Positions 1 to 7,718 of a stretch of 11,629 bases of DNA are shown in pieces. The notes beneath the pieces are model-generated. The model saw only the letters and a program-made list of their open reading frames with translations, was not told the DNA's origin and did not search any database. Within the stretch, counting starts at the first letter, position 1; every line of letters starts with the position of its first letter. This DNA comes from an uncultured Muribaculaceae bacterium. Lineage in GTDB: Bacteria; Bacteroidota; Bacteroidia; Bacteroidales; Muribaculaceae. Position numbers and translations under genes: made by a program. The DNA is taken from NCBI GenBank assembly GCA_910579675.1, contig CAJTUF010000035.1, positions 1-11,629 of the forward strand, given 5' to 3'.

Positions 1-1
1 C

Positions 2-301
2 AACGATACCGGCAGCGCCGCTCCCACCTCGATCCCCACCGACACCAACACCGAGCATGTGATAGCCGACTGCAGCCACTTCACCACCACCTCCATTGAT
101 GTAGATGGCAGCGTGGCTCTCGACCTCAAGCCGCGCGACTCCTTCTCAATCGCAGTGGCAGTCGACGGCGACCTCACCATCACCGCCCCCGACGGCACCA
201 CCACCCATCTCCCCAAGGGCCACACCGCCCTCATCCCGGCCTCCATGCCCGAAGTGACAGTGGCCGGTAAAGGTCGCCTAATCACTGCCTATATCCGCTG
301 A
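2..301 (+). CDS. manA: Mannose-6-phosphate isomerase, class I, C-terminal part (5' end outside window)
   Basis: The reading frame is open from the left edge of the window to the TGA at 299-301, giving the last 99 residues of a longer protein. The end of the frame has the beta-strand-rich C-terminal cupin-like pattern of class I mannose-6-phosphate isomerases: a 'HFTTTSIDVDGSVALDL' strand pair, 'RDSFSIAVAVDGDLTI', then 'LPKGHTALIPAS' and the terminal 'GRLITAYIR'. These enzymes interconvert mannose 6-phosphate and fructose 6-phosphate in the cytoplasm using a zinc ion; the zinc ligands are in the N-terminal part, which is not visible here. A GTG at 59 is an internal codon, not a start, because homology-like sequence continues upstream of it. 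The next gene, a ROK sugar kinase, begins 40 bases downstream on the same strand, so the two probably form an operon. The family call rests on the tail only. Confidence 0.75.
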   Translation, partial: NDTGSAAPTSIPTDTNTEHVIADCSHFTTTSIDVDGSVALDLKPRDSFSIAVAVDGDLTITAPDGTTTHLPKGHTALIPASMPEVTVAGKGRLITAYIR

Positions 302-341
302 TACCATCTCCATTTTACCTGAATCCTAACACCTTGATCAA

Positions 342-1451
342 ATGTATCGCTTCGACAACCGTATTGTAGCAACTCTCGACGCCGGAGGCACCAACCTCGT
401 TTTCGGCGCAATGAGAGGGTGTGACTTCATAATCGACCCCATCACCATCCCCTCCTGTTCCGACAATCTCGACAAGTGTCTGGCAAATATCGTCGAGGGC
501 TTCTCGCAAGTTTTTGCCAAACTCGACGAAAAACCCGTGGCTATAAGCTTTGCCTTCCCCGGCCCGGCCGACTATGCCACCGGAGTGATCGGGGGCTACC
601 TCCCCAACTTCCCCTCGTTCCGCGACGGTGTGGCCCTCGGCCCGTTTCTCCAGGCCCGCTTCGACATGCCGGTGTTTATCAACAACGACGGCGACCTCTT
701 TGCCTACGGCGAGGCCACCGGAGGCGTGCTACCCGAGATCAACAAACGCATAGCCGACCTCGGCGGCCAGAAAGTCTACAGGAATCTGCTCGGATTTACC
801 TTCGGCACCGGCCTTGGCATAGGTGAGGTGATCAACGGACAGCTCAACCTCGGCAACAACTCGTGTGTCGAGACTTTCATACTCCGCAACAAGCGCTGCC
901 CCGACATCATAGCCGAAGATGGAGCATCGATACGCGCCGTGATACGCGAGTATAAGGAAATCTCGGGCTCGGAAGAGGAGGGTCTCACCCCCTACGACAT
1001 ATTCCAGATAGCCGAAGGCACACGCGAGGGCAATCCCGAGGCCGCCAAGGAGGCCTTTGCCCGCTTCGGCGAGGTGGCTGGCGATGTGTTTGCCACTGCA
1101 GTGTGTCTCACCGACTCACTCGTAGTGGTAGGTGGAGGTGTCACGGGCGCGATGAAGTATATCAAGCCGGCGCTCCTTGCCGAGATGAGATCGCAGATAC
1201 GCACCCTCTCGGGCGACTCCATCGACCGTATGCCTATGCGCGTGTTTGACCTCGACAACGACGATGAATTTGCCATCTTCGTCACTGGCAGCTCCCGCAC
1301 CATACCTATCTCCGGCACCGACCGCACCGCCATCTACGACCCCATGAAGCGCACCGGTATCTCCATAAGCAAGATCGGCGCATCCAAAGCCATCTCGATT
1401 GGCGCCTACAACTACGCACTTGCCCAGATCGACAAGGATTCTGCCATCTGA
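342..1451 (+). CDS. ROK-family sugar kinase lacking the usual zinc-binding cysteine cluster
   Basis: The 369-residue protein has the ROK kinase fold signatures: the phosphate-binding loop DAGGTN (13-18), FPGP (72-75), the sugar-binding and catalytic segment NNDGD (114-118, with D116 as probable catalytic base), a second phosphate loop GTGLGIG (155-161), and the adenosine-binding motif VVVGGGV (261-267). It should phosphorylate a hexose in the cytoplasm; placement 40 bases after a mannose-6-phosphate isomerase gene suggests mannose, fructose or a related sugar, but the sequence does not prove the substrate. Classical ROK proteins have a conserved His plus CxCGxxGC zinc site after the second phosphate loop. 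Here that region is shortened to 'GNNSCVETFI' (171-180) with only one matching cysteine (C175), so the protein belongs to a divergent branch. No DNA-binding N-terminal domain is present, so it is a kinase rather than a NagC/XylR-type repressor. No strong ribosome binding site is seen upstream, as is usual in Bacteroidota. Confidence 0.85.
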   Translation: MYRFDNRIVATLDAGGTNLVFGAMRGCDFIIDPITIPSCSDNLDKCLANIVEGFSQVFAKLDEKPVAISFAFPGPADYATGVIGGYLPNFPSFRDGVALGPFLQARFDMPVFINNDGDLFAYGEATGGVLPEINKRIADLGGQKVYRNLLGFTFGTGLGIGEVINGQLNLGNNSCVETFILRNKRCPDIIAEDGASIRAVIREYKEISGSEEEGLTPYDIFQIAEGTREGNPEAAKEAFARFGEVAGDVFATAVCLTDSLVVVGGGVTGAMKYIKPALLAEMRSQIRTLSGDSIDRMPMRVFDLDNDDEFAIFVTGSSRTIPISGTDRTAIYDPMKRTGISISKIGASKAISIGAYNYALAQIDKDSAI

Positions 1452-1473
1452 TCCAATCTTTACCTCTATAAGC

Positions 1474-1512
1474 CGTCAGGGCGCCGGAATCATACGTTCC
1501 GGCGCCCTGACG
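1474..1512. terminator. 16-bp perfect inverted repeat, probable bidirectional terminator
   Basis: CGTCAGGGCGCCGGAA (1474-1489) pairs perfectly with 1497-1512 around a 7-base loop. It sits between the stop of the ROK kinase (1451) and the stop of the convergent phosphate transporter gene (1534). There is no clear T-run on either side, so it is not a textbook intrinsic terminator, but the position and the strength of the stem fit transcription termination or 3'-end stabilisation for both genes. Confidence 0.7.
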
Positions 1513-1533
1513 CTGTATAAAGTGTGGGTGTGG

Positions 1534-3819
1534 TCAGCCCTTGCGCGATACTTGTGAGAAGCTGCGGTAATGGGCTGGCTCAAGATTGAGCTTACCGGCG
1601 GCGCGAAGCATCTTGCGCAAGCTCGTCACGAGCTCCTGGCTCTCCTGAAGCACATTGAGATACACATAGGTCACGGTCATATTGTCGGTCTCGCCATTCT
1701 GCAGGAAATCGTAGACCTTGCGGGTGTGGACTGTGATATCCTGCTTGAGGAGATCGCATCGGCGGCGCAGATCGTCGATCATCTCGGGATTATTGTCGTC
1801 GATAGCACTGCGCGATTCGGCAAAGAGAGCCGTCACACGGTCGCGCATCTCGGTGAGATAGCTCTTGAAGCGGTCGGGGAGCGGACGGAAATTATTGTCG
1901 ACATGCTCCTTACACACCTCATTGATGCGGCGCAGATTGTAGGTCATCGACATGGCCATATTGTTGCTCAGATGAAACCATGTGCTCTTCTCGATAGCCG
2001 TGGCGGGGGTGGCGCGGCGCAGGCAGAGAGTGAGCTTGCGGCGCTGCCCTTTGAGCACATCCTTCTCCGTGGCCAGAGCCTTCTCGCTGCGCGAGAGCAG
2101 CTTCACATTATCATCCCTGAAACCATCGATCACCATACCGTAGGTCTCCTCGCCAAAGGAGAGAAACATCTTCTGCTTCTCATTGATATAGAGCAGCAGG
2201 AGGGGCCACACCTCAGCCTGGTTTTCGGTGGCGAGAATGGTCTGGAAGAGCACATCCGACTGAGCCTCCTTCTTCTTGCGGTTGAAGCGCACATGGCTCC
2301 TTACAAGGAGCACTACGGCTATGAGGCCACCGGCTATCATCACAGGCACACCACCGAGATGCATCAGACACACCACAATGCCTGAACCGATAAATGCCAC
2401 ACCGGCGGTGATAAACCATCCGCCTATCACGGAGATCACACCGGTGATCCTGAACACAGCACTCTCGCGCCCCCATGCACGGTCGGCAAGCGAGGTGCCC
2501 ATAGCCACCATGAAGGTGACGAAAGTGGTTGAGAGCGGGAGCTTGAGGGTGGTGCCCCACGCTATGAGCATACCGGCGAGCATGAGGTTGACCGATCCGC
2601 GCACGAGGTCAAACGCCGCTCCCTCCTCCGGCTCCTGCACCCGGGTGTCGAGCCTGCGCGCTATCCATGCCTTGAGGCGGGCGGGAGTGTGCTCCTTGAC
2701 GCGGGTGATGGCATTGATGGAGTGGCGCACCAGAGCGCGTCCGAGTCTCGACGAGCCAAACATCTCATCGTTCTGGCTCTGGGCACTGAGCCCTACAGTG
2801 GTCTGTGTCACCTGACGCGCTTTGCGCGATGTGGCGAGCGAAACCACCATTATGCCTCCCGCTCCAACAAGGAAGTAGAGCGGGGTAGAGGCGGGACCGT
2901 TGAGGCTGCTCATCATGAAGCCGTGGAGATCGCCGCCGCCATTGGCTGCATAATCCTGATAGGAGGCAAGCGAGGTGAGTGGCACTCCGACAAAGTTGAC
3001 AAGGTCGTTTCCGGCAAAGGCCATGGCAAGCGAGAAGGTGCCGAGGAGCACCACGACTTTAAGCACATTGACCTTAAGATAATGGAGCAACTGCATGAGC
3101 AGGGTGAAACCTGCGAGGCTGCTCCCAAGGATAAGGAGGGTGTTGCTGCTGATCCACTCCTTCAGCTCGGGGGTCATGAAGGTGAGATCCTTGATGCCCT
3201 TGATGAGCATGAAATATATGATAGCCGTACACGCCACTCCACCGAAGAGCCCTACCTTCCATTTCATGCGGCTCTTGTACTCGAAGGTGAATATGAGGCG
3301 CGCGAGAAATTGCACCAGAGTGCCGAACACAAAGGCGATGGCCACCGACAGGAAGATCCCTATGATCACCGAGAGCGCCTTCTCGGTGTTGAGCAGGTCG
3401 CCTATGGCAAGCGTGCTCTCAGGAGCCGAGATCTTGAACAGAGCCACCACAAATGTGGCGCCGAGAAGCTCAAACACCATTGACACGGTGGTCGACGTAG
3501 GCATGCCGAGAGAGTTGAAGAGATCGAGCAGGATGATGTCGGTCACCATCACTGCCATAAATATCGCAATAACGTCGTAGAACGACAGATTTTCGGGCTG
3601 AAAGATGCCGTGGCGGGCAATATCCATCATGCCGTTGCTCAGAGCCGCGCCGATAAACACGCCTATCGACGCAACAATCATCACACGCTTGAAACTCGCC
3701 GCCCGCGACCCGATGGCCGACGAGAGGAAATTGACAGCATCATTGCTCACTCCCACCGACAGATCGACCACCGCCAGGAGGAACAGAAAGATCACTATCC
3801 CTAAAAAAAGTATATCCAT
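1534..3819 (-). CDS. PiT-family inorganic phosphate transporter with a C-terminal PhoU-like cytoplasmic domain
   Basis: This 761-residue inner-membrane protein carries both inverted repeats of the PiT (phosphate permease) family: GVSNDAVNF near residues 23-31 and AGNDLVNF at 269-276, each followed by a proline/serine/threonine segment (GMPTSTTVS at 105-113 and KLPLSTTF at 426-433). Hydrophobic segments fill roughly residues 1-330 and 405-510, with a hydrophilic loop between about 331 and 404. These carriers take up phosphate with a coupled cation. Residues from about 512 to the end are soluble and helix-rich and resemble PhoU-like tails found on Bacteroidota PiT proteins. An upstream ATG at 3846 would add nine residues, but it lies inside the probable promoter (minus-7 box 3844-3851), and the family N-terminus aligns with MDILFLG, so 3819 is chosen. 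The gene follows a regulator/kinase pair on the same strand, which points to control by phosphate. Confidence 0.9.
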   Translation of the reverse strand: MDILFLGIVIFLFLLAVVDLSVGVSNDAVNFLSSAIGSRAASFKRVMIVASIGVFIGAALSNGMMDIARHGIFQPENLSFYDVIAIFMAVMVTDIILLDLFNSLGMPTSTTVSMVFELLGATFVVALFKISAPESTLAIGDLLNTEKALSVIIGIFLSVAIAFVFGTLVQFLARLIFTFEYKSRMKWKVGLFGGVACTAIIYFMLIKGIKDLTFMTPELKEWISSNTLLILGSSLAGFTLLMQLLHYLKVNVLKVVVLLGTFSLAMAFAGNDLVNFVGVPLTSLASYQDYAANGGGDLHGFMMSSLNGPASTPLYFLVGAGGIMVVSLATSRKARQVTQTTVGLSAQSQNDEMFGSSRLGRALVRHSINAITRVKEHTPARLKAWIARRLDTRVQEPEEGAAFDLVRGSVNLMLAGMLIAWGTTLKLPLSTTFVTFMVAMGTSLADRAWGRESAVFRITGVISVIGGWFITAGVAFIGSGIVVCLMHLGGVPVMIAGGLIAVVLLVRSHVRFNRKKKEAQSDVLFQTILATENQAEVWPLLLLYINEKQKMFLSFGEETYGMVIDGFRDDNVKLLSRSEKALATEKDVLKGQRRKLTLCLRRATPATAIEKSTWFHLSNNMAMSMTYNLRRINEVCKEHVDNNFRPLPDRFKSYLTEMRDRVTALFAESRSAIDDNNPEMIDDLRRRCDLLKQDITVHTRKVYDFLQNGETDNMTVTYVYLNVLQESQELVTSLRKMLRAAGKLNLEPAHYRSFSQVSRKG

Positions 3820-3843
3820 AAACAAGTGCTTTTTTCTATGGTG

Positions 3844-3851
3844 CAAATGTC
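3844..3851 (-). promoter_or_regulatory. Minus-7 box of the phosphate transporter promoter
   Basis: The minus strand reads GACATTTG, seven of eight positions of the Bacteroidota minus-7 consensus TAnnTTTG. The minus-33 region is only T-rich (about 3869-3875), as would be expected for an activator-dependent promoter. Transcription would start around 3838, about 20 bases before the ATG at 3819. Confidence 0.45.
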
Positions 3852-3879
3852 TGAGTTATTTGTTACCGAAAAAAACACT

Positions 3880-3899
3880 TTTTGTTAACATTTTGTTAA
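3880..3899 (-). promoter_or_regulatory. Pho-box-like direct repeat upstream of the phosphate transporter
   Basis: Read on the minus strand, TTAACAAAA occurs twice (3899-3891 and 3888-3880) with an 11-bp period. Response regulators of the PhoB/OmpR family bind side by side to direct repeats of about 11 bp, usually just upstream of the core promoter. Here the repeats lie about 30 bp upstream of the minus-7 box and overlap the stop codon of the preceding kinase gene. The regulator encoded at 5322-6008 is the obvious candidate, by inference only. Confidence 0.5.
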
Positions 3900-5350
3900 G
3901 TCGCGGGGTGGTCTTTGGGTGAATTTTCCTCTGTAGGCTTCTTGGAGCCAATGGTGAAGTCAAATGTCAGCCCTCCGTCGTTGCGTGCGGTGATGGAGCC
4001 CGAATGGATCGCTATGGCGTTTTTCACTATCGCGAGGCCCAGTCCGGTGCCTCCACGATCGCGCGACCGCCCCTTGTCGACACGGTAAAACCGCTCGAAG
4101 ATATGCGACAGATGCTCATCAGGCACTCCAGCTCCATTGTCGCTGAAAGTGTAGTGCCCGTCGCTATCGCCGCGTATGCTTATTTGTGTACCTCCGCTGT
4201 AAGATATGGCATTGTCGATCAGATTGCGAAACACCGATTCCAGCAGGAGTCGGTTGCCCATAATCGAGTAGGGTTTCAGATCGGTTGTGATGGTCATGGT
4301 GGTGTGGAGGCGTTCCTCCTCGACCACTTCCCCGATGAGCCTGTCGAGGTCGATTGCCTCGCAGCTTATCATCTCGGCCCCGTCGTCCATGCGGGTGATA
4401 TTGGCTATATCTTTGAGCAACTCATTGAGGCGCGCGGCATTGTCGCAGATAAACGATGCGAGCTGATGCCGCCGGGGCTCAGGCATCTCCGGATGGTCGC
4501 GCAGCGCCTCTCCGAGGATTGTGATTGATGCCAGCGGGGTCTTAAGCTCATGGTTGATATTGTTGGTGAGCTGCTTCTTGAGCCTTATCTTCTCTCGCTC
4601 AGTGTCCATGGCGAGGCGGTGGCTCTTCTCGCGCGCCACATAGAGCTTTACTATATTGGCTGCTATATTGCCCAGCTCATCGTTGGGAAAGGTCCAGTCT
4701 TCACCGGCCTCAGTCTCATCATATATCCGGTGACCGCTCCCCGCCTTGGCGGCAAAACGGTTGAGGCGCGAGATGCTGGTGGATATGCGGCGTGTCATGA
4801 AATATCCGGCGAGACACACTGCGAGCGATCCGGCGAGCATGATCCATACAAAGCTCCGGTCGGCCTCAAGAAAATCGCGAAGAGTGTGGGAATACGGAGC
4901 CGCGCTCCTCACCACCATCCCGCCGGGGGCGAGAGTGGCCGAATAGAAATACTCGCGGTCGTCGGTGGCCGAGAAGCGCTCAACGGCGTAGCCCGAACCG
5001 ACTGACCGCGCATGCCTGATCTCAGGGCGGTCGTTATGGTTGGCGGTGGGAAACGGGGTGGAGCGATTGTTGTCGTAGACCACATCGCCGTCGGCATTGA
5101 TCACAGTCATGCGCAGATCGGGCAGTGGGGCGCCAATACGGTCGAACACCTCCGCGACATCGGGCCCTTGTCCGAGTTCTTCGATTATCCGCCGGTTGTG
5201 GGTCTGGAGCTCCATGTCGAGTAGCTCGCGGCGGAAAGTACGCTCGCGGTGGTACTGGAATATAAGGAAGGCAGTGACCAGCGACCAGCATAGGGCGAGC
5301 ATCACGCCCATCACCCTCCACTTAAACGTGAGCCTGATCATCCCAGCCAT
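3896..5350 (-). CDS. Membrane sensor histidine kinase (HK1), PhoR-like
   Basis: The 484-residue protein has an N-terminal membrane segment (about 11-31), an extracytoplasmic sensor region (about 32-167), a second membrane segment (about 168-186) and a HAMP-like linker ending in 'NDELGNIA'. The kinase core is complete: H-box INHELKTPL with phosphoacceptor H267, N-box RNLIDNA (375-381), G1 box SDNGAGVP (403-410), F-box FERFYRVD (418-425) and G2 box GGTGLGLAIV (433-442). It should autophosphorylate on H267 and donate to the response regulator encoded immediately upstream, whose gene it overlaps by 29 bases, a sign of coupled translation. An alternative start at 5341 would shorten it by three residues and keep the overlap. 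The next gene on this strand is a phosphate transporter, which suggests a phosphate-related signal, but the ligand is not visible. It is similar to HK2 (6100-7539) throughout, including the sensor region. Confidence 0.92.
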   Translation of the reverse strand: MAGMIRLTFKWRVMGVMLALCWSLVTAFLIFQYHRERTFRRELLDMELQTHNRRIIEELGQGPDVAEVFDRIGAPLPDLRMTVINADGDVVYDNNRSTPFPTANHNDRPEIRHARSVGSGYAVERFSATDDREYFYSATLAPGGMVVRSAAPYSHTLRDFLEADRSFVWIMLAGSLAVCLAGYFMTRRISTSISRLNRFAAKAGSGHRIYDETEAGEDWTFPNDELGNIAANIVKLYVAREKSHRLAMDTEREKIRLKKQLTNNINHELKTPLASITILGEALRDHPEMPEPRRHQLASFICDNAARLNELLKDIANITRMDDGAEMISCEAIDLDRLIGEVVEEERLHTTMTITTDLKPYSIMGNRLLLESVFRNLIDNAISYSGGTQISIRGDSDGHYTFSDNGAGVPDEHLSHIFERFYRVDKGRSRDRGGTGLGLAIVKNAIAIHSGSITARNDGGLTFDFTIGSKKPTEENSPKDHPAT

Positions 5351-6008
5351 AACCGTAGCCCGAACGGGTCACAATATGATTGCTGTATCGTCCGATCTTG
5401 CCCCGCAGGCGGGTGATATGCACATCGACCGAGCGGTCGACCACCACTGTGCCTCCGGGCCATATGCGGGCCAGCAGCTCCTCGCGCGTGAAGATGCGCC
5501 CGGGATGCTCGGTGAGAAGCGCCAGAAGCTCAAACTCCTTGCGGGGCAGATGGAGCGCCACCCCGTCGACAGTGCAGCGGAGCGAAGACCGGTCGCACAC
5601 CACGCCTCCCCCTGCCGCGCCCCCCTTACGACGGTCTGATCGGCGCAATACGGCGCCGATCCGAGCCAGCACATTCTTGATCGAGTAGGGTTTGGCTATA
5701 TAGTCGTCGGCGCCAAGATTGAGTCCCGACACCATATCGTCGTCGCTGTCGCGGGCGGTGAGAAATATTATTGGCAGATCGGCGGTGGCCTTGTCGGCCT
5801 TGAGCTTCGCGGCCATTTCGATGCCGCTCATATCGCCCATCATGATGTCGAGCAAAATGAGATCGTAGGAGCGGAGGTCAAGAGTCAGAGCCTCCTCGGC
5901 GCTCGCGGCGGTGTCGGCCTCATAGCCCTCCAGCTCAAGATAAGTCTGAAGCCCCGCCCGGAGCGGCGCCTCATCGTCGACGATCAGAATCCTGTATTTA
6001 CGGTCCAT
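5322..6008 (-). CDS. OmpR/PhoB-family response regulator
   Basis: The 228-residue protein has a complete receiver domain: acidic pair D11-D12, phosphoacceptor D54 in LILLDIMM, switch T84 and conserved K106 in 'ADDYIAKPYS'. A short glycine-rich linker (about 124-135) leads to a winged-helix DNA-binding domain (about 136-224) with the recognition segment 'SVDVHITRLRGKIG' and the C-terminal wing 'TRSGYGYGW'. It would be phosphorylated by the kinase encoded downstream (HK1, 29-base overlap) and possibly also by HK2 upstream. The open frame continues to an ATG at 6089, but that extension crosses a good minus-7 box (6045-6052) and has no receiver-domain character, while MDRKYRILIVDDE is a normal family start, so 6008 is chosen. 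Target sites are unknown; the direct repeats at 3880-3899 are the best candidate in the window. Confidence 0.93.
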   Translation of the reverse strand: MDRKYRILIVDDEAPLRAGLQTYLELEGYEADTAASAEEALTLDLRSYDLILLDIMMGDMSGIEMAAKLKADKATADLPIIFLTARDSDDDMVSGLNLGADDYIAKPYSIKNVLARIGAVLRRSDRRKGGAAGGGVVCDRSSLRCTVDGVALHLPRKEFELLALLTEHPGRIFTREELLARIWPGGTVVVDRSVDVHITRLRGKIGRYSNHIVTRSGYGYGWDDQAHV

Positions 6009-6044
6009 AAAAGGGTAAGATAAGCGGTGATGGTTAGCATCCTG

Positions 6045-6052
6045 CAAATGTA
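6045..6052 (-). promoter_or_regulatory. Minus-7 box of the response regulator promoter
   Basis: The minus strand reads TACATTTG, a perfect match to the Bacteroidota minus-7 consensus, in the 91-base gap between the HK2 stop and the regulator start. No good minus-33 TTTG is found at the usual distance. Transcription would start near 6038, about 30 bases before the ATG. It implies that the regulator and HK1 can be expressed separately from HK2. Confidence 0.5.
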
Positions 6053-6099
6053 CACACAAATTCCGGCAATATCGCCCTTTGCGGGTCATTATCCTGCAA

Positions 6100-7539
6100 T
6101 CATTGCGGTCGTGGCAGACGGAACACGAATGTCAGGCCGCAGCCGGCGGAGCCGTCGGCAGCTATGTCGCCACCCATAGCCCGGAATATACGCTTGACGA
6201 GCGGCAATCCGAGACCGGCGCCACCCTTTTTTCGGGCCCGCCCCCTATCGACCCTGTAGAAGAGATCAAACAGACGCTCAAGATGCTCGCTGTCCACTCC
6301 GGAGCCATTGTCGGAGAAGGCAAAAAGCGCGTAGCCATTGTCATCGCCGACCCGGCGCAGGAATATGCGCGAGCCTCCCGAGTGCTGGGCTGCGTTTCTC
6401 ACCAGATTGAGCAGGGCGTTGGTGAGGAGGGTGGGATTGGCACACACCATGCAGCCTGAGGGCACATCGACCTCAAAGGTCATATCTCCCGCCACATGAT
6501 TGTGGGCCACATCGTCGGCGAGCTTCATGGCCAGATCGTGGAAATCAATTGCCCGGCACTCCACCGGCTGCCCGCTCTCCTGAAGCCTCATCACACTCTC
6601 AAGGGCACCGACCAGTCCGGCCAGTCGGTCGGCATTGTCCTTAGCCCTCTGAATAAACAGCTCTTTTTGCGGCTCGGGGAGCTCCGGATCGGCCACGATG
6701 GTGTCGAGATAGCCCTTGATGATGGCTACCGGGGTGTTGAGTTCATGACTCACATTGATACCTATCTGCCGCTCATGGAGCGTCTTCTCATGCTCAGCCT
6801 TGATCTTTTCGCGATAGAGGAGCAGGAGGCGCTTCGACACCTCGCCGAGCTCATCCTTGGAAAAGCGCCACGACTCTATGTCGTCGGGCAGATTGTTTGA
6901 CGATATCATCTCGGCAAAATCACGAAGCGAATAGACATTGCGGCACACGGCCCTCGACCCGAGATAGGCCATGACCGAGGATAATATGCCCAGAGCAATC
7001 ACCACCACCCACACCATGGAGTCGACGCTCAGAAACTCCCTTACCTCACCCTGATAAGGCAGAGCGGCAAACGAGTGGATGGATCCGTCGCTGCTGGTGG
7101 CCGAGCTCACCATATATTTTGCTCCGTCGATGTTCATGTCGTGGAGATAGGTGGAGTCGTTGCCGGCCCATGTGTCCCTGAACTGAGGGAGCATGGCTCC
7201 GGTATCGTCGTGGATGCGGATGGTGGGACGGCTGTTGTCGGCTATCACATGGCCACTGTCGTCGTAGACGGTGAGATGGAGCGGATCGAGAGTGGTGCGG
7301 TTGGTAAAGAGGCGGATGAAGTCGACCGTTTTCTGGAGGTCGGCTCCACGGTAGTAGGCGTCGATAACAGTTTTGTTGACATTGACCAGACGATTGCCGA
7401 GATTATAGCTCAAGCGATGCCGCTCATGGATCACGAAATAGCAGATCGTTATGCCTATCACAAGCCACAACAGCCCTACCAGCGGAAAGAAGAGCTTCCA
7501 GTGAAGACGGGTCACGCGGTTTGACGACTGCAACGGCAT
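6100..7539 (-). CDS. Membrane sensor histidine kinase (HK2), paralogue of HK1
   Basis: The 479-residue protein repeats the plan of HK1: membrane segment about 16-37, extracytoplasmic sensor about 38-172, second membrane segment about 173-195, a linker with 'KDELGEVSKR', then a kinase core with phosphoacceptor H265 in 'VSHELNTPV', N-box 'LNLVRNAAQHS' (377-387), G1 box SDNGSGVD (409-416), F-box FDLFYRVDRG and G2 box GGAGLGLPLV (439-448). All residues needed for ATP binding and autophosphorylation appear present. The H-box has Asn (N268) where HK1 and most such kinases have Lys. Its sensor region shares the pattern 'LTVYDDSGHVIADNSRP' with 'MTVINADGDVVYDNNRST' of HK1. It lies upstream of the only response regulator, with 91 bases and a promoter in between. 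It could be a second input to that regulator; a regulator elsewhere in the genome is also possible. Confidence 0.92.
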   Translation of the reverse strand: MPLQSSNRVTRLHWKLFFPLVGLLWLVIGITICYFVIHERHRLSYNLGNRLVNVNKTVIDAYYRGADLQKTVDFIRLFTNRTTLDPLHLTVYDDSGHVIADNSRPTIRIHDDTGAMLPQFRDTWAGNDSTYLHDMNIDGAKYMVSSATSSDGSIHSFAALPYQGEVREFLSVDSMVWVVVIALGILSSVMAYLGSRAVCRNVYSLRDFAEMISSNNLPDDIESWRFSKDELGEVSKRLLLLYREKIKAEHEKTLHERQIGINVSHELNTPVAIIKGYLDTIVADPELPEPQKELFIQRAKDNADRLAGLVGALESVMRLQESGQPVECRAIDFHDLAMKLADDVAHNHVAGDMTFEVDVPSGCMVCANPTLLTNALLNLVRNAAQHSGGSRIFLRRVGDDNGYALFAFSDNGSGVDSEHLERLFDLFYRVDRGRARKKGGAGLGLPLVKRIFRAMGGDIAADGSAGCGLTFVFRLPRPQ

Positions 7540-7633
7540 AAATCTGTAATCTGTTTTGTGATGGATGGTGGAGGGAATGGGTTTACTTCTTTTTCAACAC
7601 ATAAGGCCCACCGATGGTTCGCAGGCCGCAGAC

Positions 7634-7664
7634 TTGCATAATAGCGCCGTTTTGCCTACCTTTG
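7634..7664 (+). promoter_or_regulatory. Promoter of the ornithine cyclodeaminase family gene
   Basis: A minus-33 TTG (7634-7636) is followed after 20 bases by a perfect minus-7 box TACCTTTG (7657-7664). Transcription should start near 7670, giving a leader of roughly 50 bases before the ATG at 7719. This is the best core promoter in the window. The rest of the gap between the divergent genes (7540-7718) shows no clear promoter for HK2 on the other strand. Confidence 0.65.
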
Positions 7665-7718
7665 CCGTGTATCCCCCTCATACGGTTCAATCATTCCACA
7701 CTCCACACATCACCCCCA

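Noticed and set aside
1570..2385. Long plus-strand open frame (271 codons) opposite the phosphate transporter gene, and a similar one at 2689-3483
   Set aside because: They lie entirely antisense to a clear PiT gene, have Ile/His/Glu-rich composition produced by the opposite strand's codon pattern, and match no family.
5322..5350. Frameshift joining the regulator and HK1 into one hybrid protein
   Set aside because: Both proteins are complete with normal ends; the 29-base overlap is ordinary translational coupling.
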